A stretch of DNA of 35,881 bases from Clostridia bacterium (GTDB taxonomy: Bacteria; Bacillota; Clostridia; Christensenellales; Aristaeellaceae): assembly GCA_017501255.1 (NCBI GenBank), contig JAFVXE010000036.1:1-35881 (forward strand), written 5' to 3'. This document shows positions 30,596-35,881 of this stretch, in pieces. Each line of letters opens with the position of its first letter. Within the stretch, counting starts at the first letter, position 1. The translations under genes and the position numbers were made by a program. A model generated the notes under the pieces. The model made no database searches and was not told the DNA's origin. It worked only from the letters and a program-made list of their open reading frames with translations.

Positions 30596-32713
30596 TCACA
30601 GCCGCTTCTTCTGCCCAACCAGCAAGCTCATAGCGCAGACAGCCATCGCTGCCAGCCATGCCAGCAACACTACAGGGGTGTTGTCGCCGGCTTTCGGCGG
30701 AACAGCGGGTACATCGGGAGTACCTGCCGACGCTGCGGTCGGCGTCACCACCGGTTCCTCCACCTTGGCCCAGCTGTGCACAAAGGGGCTCAGCGAGGAA
30801 ACCTCATAGCGGATACCATAGGGGGTGTTGGTGCCGGTCAGGGTTTCGGGTTCATCTTTGTAATTGCTGGTGGCATAATGATACAGGGTGAAGACCTGCT
30901 CCGTGCCATAGGCAAAGCCTTCCGGGTAGGGCATATACAGCACCATGGTTTCGCCCTTGGCCAAGGACAGCTTGTTCTTGGCACCGGTATCATTGATGGT
31001 GTACAGCTCCCGGTGGTAGGCATCCACGCCGTTTTGCAGATCCACCCGGGCCACCAGACGCCAGCCATCCAGACCCGATGCCATGCTGGCGGGCTTCACC
31101 AGCGTGGTGTACTGCACAGGGCTGGTGATATCGCTTTCCCGATCCACCAGCGCCACGGGATCCTCCCGCTCAAAATCGAACAGCTGGGCGGTTTCTACTA
31201 CCAGGTACTGGCTGCTGACCGGGACCGCATCCGCAGAGGGCTCCTCCGCGCCAGTGTACCAGTTGATGAGCCAGATACCAGCGCCCCACGGATCGTAATT
31301 CTTTTGCAGGTACACTTCCACGGATTTTACCTTATGGCGGACAACAGGGTGATCCGCACCCAGATCCACCTTGCCGTTGTTACCTACTTCTTTAGGGCTG
31401 GGCAGGAAGTAGGATTCCTCGATCATACGTCCTTCCTTGCCGCGACCATAGGAGTCGCCGCTGCCCGCAGAGTGGATGCGTACATATGTGATCTTTTCAG
31501 TAATGGGATCACCATTGACATCCACGGTGGGAGGGTAGATTTCGTAAGCAATCTCACCCGGCTCACCGCTGGGTGTTTTTCCGCTGGGTTCCACAGAAAT
31601 ATGACCGGCAGAGAGTGTGGCCTGAATACCACAGTTCTTCATGTTGTCGTCCACTTTCATCTGGCTGGTAGCCAAGGGATACCAATCAGTATACTGGGGG
31701 TTTTCTGCCAGATAATCAGTGAACGGCTTGTGCTCCTTGGGCACGGTGTAGATATTTAGCGTGCCGTAGTCCAGCACTTTGCCATTTTTCCCATACCACT
31801 TCACCATGCAGGCAGGGTAGCTTTGCACGCTGCCAGTTGGCTGGCAGGCCAGCAGCAGGGGTTCCTCTTGTTCATTGTTCCGGCGGCTGAAACGGAAGGT
31901 GCCATCGACTGTACGATCACCCCGAAAGCTCCTTTTCTCCTCATTAATCTGAACAACAATCTCCGCAGTACTCGCATCAGCCGGGCCCGACAATTCCAGC
32001 GCTATTTCGAAATGCATACCGTAATTGACGTTCTCATCCAGATACAAGGTCAGCGTGCCATTCTCCCGCAGAGCCGATTCCACACCGTAGGCTTTTTCCA
32101 TGGGGGCCTGCCATTGAGCAGGCGCATAGCGGGCATTCAAGGTGACGGGCTCGCTGTTGGAATGTTTGGCGGTAAAGAAGTACCGCTCAAAAACATACTG
32201 CTCGTCCGTGCCATTGGTGAACCGCCAGCAGATCTGCGTATAGTAGAAGCCATCCTTTGGTATGTTCACGGCGGGAATCAGCACCATGCCAGTGCTGTCA
32301 GGCTCCATGGCAGGGAACGGATGGGTGATCAGGGAAGTATCGGTGTTTTTATTCGCATTATTCCGGGCCTCTTCTTTCTGCGCCTCATCTCCCAGAAAGG
32401 TAGCGCCACCGTTATAAGCGCCCACGCCAGCGCAGTAATATCCTGCCTCAGGAGGCGCCGGGGGCTGCATCTTCACCTGAAGATCATAGTTGCCACCATT
32501 CAGCATCACTGCATTCCAGTCAGTGGCTTCGTTATCGATTGGCACCGACAGGATGCTGGCGCCGTTATAGCTGGAAGTGATGGCAGGTTCGCCGGGGCCC
32601 AGCACGATACCGTTCTCGGAAATGGCCTCATACCGGCTGGCTGCCGCCGCATGGCCCACCAGCAGGCACAGCGCCATGACCAGCGCCAGCAGAATTGCGG
32701 ATCGGGTTTTCAT
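30596..32713 (-). CDS. Secreted surface protein with sortase-type PPKAGD tail
   Basis: A 705-residue exported protein. The signal peptide covers about residues 1-25 (ILLALVMALCLLVGHAAA). The C-terminus has the three-part wall-sorting layout: PPKAGDNTP, a hydrophobic helix (VVLLAWLAAMAVCAMSLLVG) and a basic end QKKRL. PPKAGD is a variant of the (L/P)PxTG motif with Ala where Thr is usual, so it may be cut by a specialised sortase or not at all. A Pro/Ala/Thr-rich spacer precedes it. The body is predicted mostly beta-strand, with no domain I recognise. ATG at 32713 follows AGGAGG by 7 nt. No sortase gene is in the window. A weak hairpin follows the stop codon. Confidence 0.82.
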   Translation of the reverse strand: MKTRSAILLALVMALCLLVGHAAAASRYEAISENGIVLGPGEPAITSSYNGASILSVPIDNEATDWNAVMLNGGNYDLQVKMQPPAPPEAGYYCAGVGAYNGGATFLGDEAQKEEARNNANKNTDTSLITHPFPAMEPDSTGMVLIPAVNIPKDGFYYTQICWRFTNGTDEQYVFERYFFTAKHSNSEPVTLNARYAPAQWQAPMEKAYGVESALRENGTLTLYLDENVNYGMHFEIALELSGPADASTAEIVVQINEEKRSFRGDRTVDGTFRFSRRNNEQEEPLLLACQPTGSVQSYPACMVKWYGKNGKVLDYGTLNIYTVPKEHKPFTDYLAENPQYTDWYPLATSQMKVDDNMKNCGIQATLSAGHISVEPSGKTPSGEPGEIAYEIYPPTVDVNGDPITEKITYVRIHSAGSGDSYGRGKEGRMIEESYFLPSPKEVGNNGKVDLGADHPVVRHKVKSVEVYLQKNYDPWGAGIWLINWYTGAEEPSADAVPVSSQYLVVETAQLFDFEREDPVALVDRESDITSPVQYTTLVKPASMASGLDGWRLVARVDLQNGVDAYHRELYTINDTGAKNKLSLAKGETMVLYMPYPEGFAYGTEQVFTLYHYATSNYKDEPETLTGTNTPYGIRYEVSSLSPFVHSWAKVEEPVVTPTAASAGTPDVPAVPPKAGDNTPVVLLAWLAAMAVCAMSLLVGQKKRL

Positions 32714-32806
32714 GGTTATTCCTCCTGTCCGGCTGGCGTTGCTGCGCCCGCCGGGGTCTTTCAATGGGGTATCCTCGTCATACCAAGCCTTAGGCGAAAG
32801 GGCGGC

Positions 32807-33046
32807 TTACGCCTCGTCTTCCATCCTGGCCTTTTTCTTCTTGATGGGCTTTGGCGCCACTTTCATCCGTTCCTTCGTGTCCGCCATGGCCTCCCGCCAG
32901 CATTCGTCCACATAGCCGCTGAAGGTCTTCTGTTTGGTCGGATCATCGGTCACGCTGGCGATCAGCTTGTTCATCTCCTCCAGCTTTGCGGCATAGTTCC
33001 ATGGCACCGTGATGGTTTTGGCTTCCGTGTCCAGAATGACTTTCAT
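32807..33046 (-). CDS. Small conserved-looking hypothetical protein
   Basis: A 79-residue basic protein starting MKVILDTEAKTITVPWNYAA. A strand-turn-strand opening is followed by a helix (KLEEMNKLIASV) and a lysine-rich tail (PIKKKKARMEDEA). Similar small proteins with the D-T-E-x-K-T-I-x-V-P start occur in clostridial phages and mobile elements, from memory; none has a known role. ATG at 33046 is preceded by GAGGGTGAAGT, an acceptable ribosome site. It is separate from the genes on both sides, although on the same strand. Confidence 0.7.
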   Translation of the reverse strand: MKVILDTEAKTITVPWNYAAKLEEMNKLIASVTDDPTKQKTFSGYVDECWREAMADTKERMKVAPKPIKKKKARMEDEA

Positions 33047-33185
33047 ACTTCACCCTCACCCAACTGTATACTTGTGAAAATCACTGTTTTCATTATGGCA
33101 TGCTCTTTGATGGAAAGTCACGCAAAGAGCCTTTTACATCCATGATAATCCGTGATAAATCGCATTTGGGAGGAAAAAAGAGGCA

Positions 33186-33207
33186 GAAAGCTTCAATGGC
33201 TGGAAGC
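33186..33207 (-). terminator. Weak terminator after the XRE pair
   Basis: A 5-bp stem (33190-33194 with 33203-33207) is followed on the minus strand by a T-rich tract ending in six T (about 33174-33180). The short stem makes this tentative. Confidence 0.35.
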
Positions 33208-33220
33208 GATGCCATCTGCG

Positions 33221-34000
33221 CTAATTCCTTTCCAGCGGCAGATAGTATTTGGACTCAAAGGGGTTCCCATTGTCGTCAATGCCCCTGATCCAGAAGCCAA
33301 TGCCGGTTTCCGGCCCGGCAAACCAGCTCCGGCCCATCCGGCGGTACTCATTGGCAGCGATGTACGGAGTGCCCAGACTGTTATCCTCAAAATCATCCTG
33401 CGCCAGCGAATCGATGTAGAGCACCCGGTTGCCTTTGAAATACACAAGAACGATCTCGTGAATCGTGCACCCCACGCCGTTTTCTTCCTTCATGAAGATG
33501 GGAAACTGGTACATGGGCGTGGCTTCCGGACGATTTTGCCGGGCTTTTGCCGGGGATTCAAGGCTGTAGGTGCGCACAGCGGCGCAGCCCGGCTCAGGCG
33601 TTTGCACCTGGGAGAACCATTCGATGGTATAAGGCGATCGGGCGTTGGGAACCAGCCAATGCACCGCCAGCAGCACGCACAGCAGCAGCGCAAGCCCGGC
33701 AGCCGCCCAGACCAGCCATGGCGGGCGGATGATCCTCCGCTCCGGCTGCGTATCCTCCGGGGGCTGGGGTTCCGCCTGTCCGGGTTCCGCCTCCGGCTGG
33801 GCAGCATCCGGCAGAGGAAAGCCCGTATCCAGCGCCAGCAGCTTCGTCAGCTGACTGAGCATTCCGTAATCCGGGATGGAACGCCCGTTTTCCCAGTTGG
33901 AGATGGTTTGGCGGGTCACATGCAGTTCATCCGCCAGCTGCGCCTGCGTCCATCCACGCTCCATGCGCGCCTGCCGGATGCGTTGGCCTAATTCGTTCAT
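33221..34000 (-). CDS. Membrane-anchored XRE regulator with extracytoplasmic domain (259 aa)
   Basis: Residues about 5-58 form a classic XRE helix-turn-helix (IRQARMERGWTQAQLADELH, then TRQTISNWENGRSIPDY). A Pro/Glu/Gln-rich linker (62-88) and one transmembrane helix (about 94-117, WLVWAAAGLALLLCVLLAVH) follow. The remaining 140 residues lie outside the membrane and form a beta-rich domain that opens YTIEWFSQV and closes with a G-I-D-x-x-G-N turn. The same domain occurs twice in the neighbouring gene. This layout suggests a one-component transmembrane sensor that binds DNA directly. ATG at 34000 overlaps the upstream stop by 4 nt (ATGA), so the two are made together. I do not recognise the outer domain. 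Confidence 0.85.
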   Translation of the reverse strand: MNELGQRIRQARMERGWTQAQLADELHVTRQTISNWENGRSIPDYGMLSQLTKLLALDTGFPLPDAAQPEAEPGQAEPQPPEDTQPERRIIRPPWLVWAAAGLALLLCVLLAVHWLVPNARSPYTIEWFSQVQTPEPGCAAVRTYSLESPAKARQNRPEATPMYQFPIFMKEENGVGCTIHEIVLVYFKGNRVLYIDSLAQDDFEDNSLGTPYIAANEYRRMGRSWFAGPETGIGFWIRGIDDNGNPFESKYYLPLERN

Positions 34001-35217
34001 TGAGCCAGCTCCTGCGACAGCTCCATCAGCACCGCGAAGGCCAGCTCATTGCCGCCAGCATCTGTGCCCGTCAGGCGCAGGCCGATATGGGTGATCTCAT
34101 GCTTGCGGGCTGCATCCTCGTAGAGGACGGCGTTCTCGCCCTTCACAAAGGCTTCGCCGCCCAGCCATTCCTGCACCTGCGTGCCGGGCATGTTGATAAC
34201 GCTGGACATTTTCTCCCCATTGAACAGGGCAAGGGTCAGCCCATCGGGGGTGAAGGGAATGTCGGTCTCGTTCTGCATCTGCACGTTAAAGAACCAACCC
34301 AGATCGCCATCAAAGAGCGGGTCATCCACCATGGGCACAGGATCGGCATCCGCAGTCATGGAGATGAAGGCTTTCCCCTCCTCCTGAGCAGCGGGAGCAA
34401 AATCGGCGGGGGTCAGGACTTTTTCCACTTCCTGAGAAAGGGGAATGTACAGCGGGAAGGTCAGCTGGTTGCCGTTGGCATCCACGCCTTCCATGACCAC
34501 AGCATAGGCAATATCGGAAGAAATAAAGCGGCCGATATTATAGCCATAGTTTTTGCCAGAAACAAGGGTGGATTCCTGGAAGAAGCCAGCAAACTCCTCG
34601 CTGCCCATCACCAATGATTCCACAACATTTGCCTCGTTATCGAAAAAGATTTCCGTCATACGGGTCACGGTGAAGGGAATCCCGTTGATTTCCTCAAAGG
34701 TAAAAACGATGTTCCATTTATAGGTACGAGGATCATCTTCTACCACCGTCAGTTTCACGGGAGATTGCAATGCCGTCAGCTTGACATAGGCTTTTCCTGC
34801 TTCATTCACGGCAGGCTGCTGGTACCATTCGATCGGATGGTCGGTGGCGGGCAACGGCTGCTGCGCGTCCGCCATCGGTTCATCAGCGGTCAACACTGCC
34901 ACAGGTTGCGCTTGTGGGGCAAACAGCGGCACAATGCCGTATACCACCAGCAACGTTGCCAATACGCCGCACAGGAAGGCAACCGCCAGCTTCCAGCCGC
35001 TGCGTACAGGCTTTTCTGATTCCTGATTTTCCGGTTCCTCAGCTTCCATATTCAGCAGTTCAAACAGCTGCTTTTTTATCGTCTCATCAGGCTGCATACG
35101 TCCATTTTCCCAATGGGAAACCGTCTGGCGGGATACATTCATTGCCTCCGCCACCTGCTCCTGTGTCATTCCAAGGGCCTTGCGTGCTTCGCTGATTCTT
35201 TTGTTCAAAGGTTTCAT
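33997..35217 (-). CDS. Membrane-anchored XRE regulator with duplicated outer domain (406 aa)
   Basis: Residues about 5-58 are an XRE helix-turn-helix (ISEARKALGMTQEQVAEAMN, then SRQTVSHWENGRMQPDETIK) nearly identical in plan to that of the downstream gene. A short acidic linker and one membrane helix (about 75-99, LAVAFLCGVLATLLVVYGIV) follow. The outside part has two copies of one domain, about 127-262 and 275-406. Each has an entry strand (KAYVKLTALQSP, KAFISMTADADP), a middle NGIPFT/TDIPFT turn, and an exit turn G-x-D-x-x-G-N followed by a strand ending LSQE. The gene heads the two-gene operon with its own promoter. ATG at 35217 follows AGGGA. Targets and ligand are unknown; self-regulation is plausible. 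Confidence 0.87.
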   Translation of the reverse strand: MKPLNKRISEARKALGMTQEQVAEAMNVSRQTVSHWENGRMQPDETIKKQLFELLNMEAEEPENQESEKPVRSGWKLAVAFLCGVLATLLVVYGIVPLFAPQAQPVAVLTADEPMADAQQPLPATDHPIEWYQQPAVNEAGKAYVKLTALQSPVKLTVVEDDPRTYKWNIVFTFEEINGIPFTVTRMTEIFFDNEANVVESLVMGSEEFAGFFQESTLVSGKNYGYNIGRFISSDIAYAVVMEGVDANGNQLTFPLYIPLSQEVEKVLTPADFAPAAQEEGKAFISMTADADPVPMVDDPLFDGDLGWFFNVQMQNETDIPFTPDGLTLALFNGEKMSSVINMPGTQVQEWLGGEAFVKGENAVLYEDAARKHEITHIGLRLTGTDAGGNELAFAVLMELSQELAQ

Positions 35218-35252
35218 GCGGAATCCCTGCTTTCCATATCAATATACCCTGT

Positions 35253-35281
35253 ATTATACATTTTTCGTTCTGTTTGCGCAA
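35253..35281 (-). promoter_or_regulatory. Promoter of the membrane XRE pair
   Basis: Minus strand TTGCGC (35276-35281), 17-nt spacer, TATAAT (35253-35258). Predicted transcription start is near 35246, about 28 nt before the ATG. Confidence 0.75.
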
Positions 35282-35302
35282 GCAAAGCCCTTTCAACACA
35301 AC

Positions 35303-35440
35303 GGAAGCAATTCACGGCGCACAGGATGGAATTGGATGCATTTTCCGTCTTTCAGAAGAAATCGGAAAGAAGATGCAAGCAATTTCCTTCCATCGGAAAG
35401 CAATTGACGGATTTTTCCTTCTTTTTCGCTTTTCCATCAA
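35303..35440. repeat. Cluster of short direct and inverted repeats, no gene
   Basis: The space between gap and the XRE pair (35282-35480) has no gene. GGAAGCAATTCACGG (35303-35317) recurs as GGAAAGCAATTGACGG (35395-35410). ATCGGAAAG occurs at 35361-35369 and 35392-35400. TTTCCG…TTTC (about 35342-35352) can pair with GAAATCGGAAA around 35358. These lie upstream of the XRE promoter, where regulator sites would be expected. Confidence 0.5.
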
Positions 35441-35479
35441 TTTAGATTTTTAGGAAAGAATTTTCTGGCGTAAGGATAC

Positions 35480-35509
35480 AAAAACCCCCTCACCTTTGCA
35501 GGCGAGGGG
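35480..35509 (-). terminator. Intrinsic terminator of gap
   Basis: CCCCTCACC (35486-35494) pairs with GGCGAGGGG (35501-35509), one wobble, 6-nt loop; on the minus strand it is followed by GTTTTTG. A second palindrome, AAATGTGA-T-TCACATTT (35511-35527), lies just upstream and may add to the structure. Confidence 0.85.
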
Positions 35510-35552
35510 CAAATGTGATTCACATTTTTTCAGCTACATTCGGGAAACTGAA

Positions 35553-35881
35553 TTAGTTCAGCTCGGCGAAGTACTTAATGGTGCGAACCATCTGAGAGGT
35601 GTAGCTGTTCTCGTTGTCGTACCAGGACACGACCTGCACCTGATAGGTGTCTTCGTCGATCTTGGCGACCATGGTCTGGGTGGCATCGAACAGGGAGCCG
35701 TACTTCATGCCGATCACGTCGGAAGAAACGATCTGCTCCTCGTTGTAGCCGTAGGAAGCGGAAGCGGCGGCCTTCATGGCGGCGTTGATGGACTCCTTGG
35801 TCACATCCTTGCCCTTAACAACGGCAACCAGCAGGGTGGTGGAACCGGTGCAAACGGGCACGCGCTGGGCGGAACCGATCA
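35553..35881 (-). CDS. gap: Glyceraldehyde-3-phosphate dehydrogenase, C-terminal part (5' end outside window)
   Basis: The frame runs off the window edge and ends at 35553, giving the last 109 residues. [16 protein letters not shown], then the [18 protein letters not shown] segment (known as the S(T)D-x-[IV]-GxxxxSxFD motif of GAPDH) and [21 protein letters not shown], the NAD-pocket WYDNExxY signature, fix the identity. The enzyme oxidises glyceraldehyde-3-phosphate to 1,3-bisphosphoglycerate in glycolysis, in the cytosol. The Cys in RVPVCTGS replaces the more usual Pro or Thr, which is tolerated in the family. Strong codon bias and a terminator agree with high expression. Confidence 0.98.
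   Translation of the reverse strand, partial: IGSAQRVPVCTGSTTLLVAVVKGKDVTKESINAAMKAAASASYGYNEEQIVSSDVIGMKYGSLFDATQTMVAKIDEDTYQVQVVSWYDNENSYTSQMVRTIKYFAELN

Overview
The window looks like chromosome of a spore-forming (or spore-former-derived) Clostridia bacterium, probably an anaerobic gut-type lineage. The basis is a SpoIIE gene next to a Spo0A-like regulator, pyruvate-phosphate dikinase and pyruvate formate-lyase metabolism, AGGAGG-type ribosome binding sites, sigma-A type promoters with 17-nt spacers, and fairly GC-rich coding DNA. I cannot place it below class with confidence. No rRNA, tRNA, CRISPR array, transposase or phage structural gene was seen.

Layout. 1-1398 is the 3' part of ppdK with a strong terminator. 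1566-2150 is an AT-rich scar holding a 30-bp perfect palindrome and a decayed gene. 2152-7900 is an accessory block: a GNAT acetyltransferase, an MFS efflux pump with a structured leader, two divergently transcribed AraC regulators, a toroid-fold protein and a VOC protein. 7919-10976 encodes an SGNH-like protein and an MBOAT acyltransferase, a probable envelope O-acylation pair. 11084-13292 is an operon (TSCPD protein, DEAD-box helicase, CofE-like protein). 13433-14629 holds a beta-propeller and a DUF378 membrane protein. 14554-18885 is a sporulation-linked block: a divergent Spo0A homologue, a double-FMN-domain RnfG-like protein, and spoIIE with a Spo0A-type promoter. 18851-20014 has two small XRE regulators and a low-GC DUF4180 gene.

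20223-27231 holds a 1193-residue secreted SdrD/Cna-B repeat protein and a CUT1 sugar ABC importer (binding protein and two permeases, no ATPase). The importer promoter matches sigma-A consensus exactly and carries LacI/MalR-like operators. 27385-30522 is the pyruvate formate-lyase operon (pflB-pflA). Its leader reads as a ZTP (pfl-motif) riboswitch that runs into an intrinsic terminator. 30596-33046 has a large surface protein with a sortase-like tail (PPKAGD) and a small protein. 33221-35217 is a two-gene operon of membrane-anchored XRE regulators sharing an unrecognised extracytoplasmic domain in three copies. The window ends in the 3' part of gap (GAPDH).

How parts fit together. ppdK, gap and pfl are central fermentative metabolism, the ABC importer feeds it, and the pfl riboswitch would tie it to one-carbon/purine status. 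Exact Spo0A boxes (TGTCGAA) lie upstream of the TSCPD operon, the Spo0A-like gene and spoIIE, suggesting one regulatory neighbourhood. The most original candidates are the paired transmembrane XRE regulators, the degenerate-receiver Spo0A homologue beside the double-FMN protein, and the pseudoknot-capable leader of the MFS pump.
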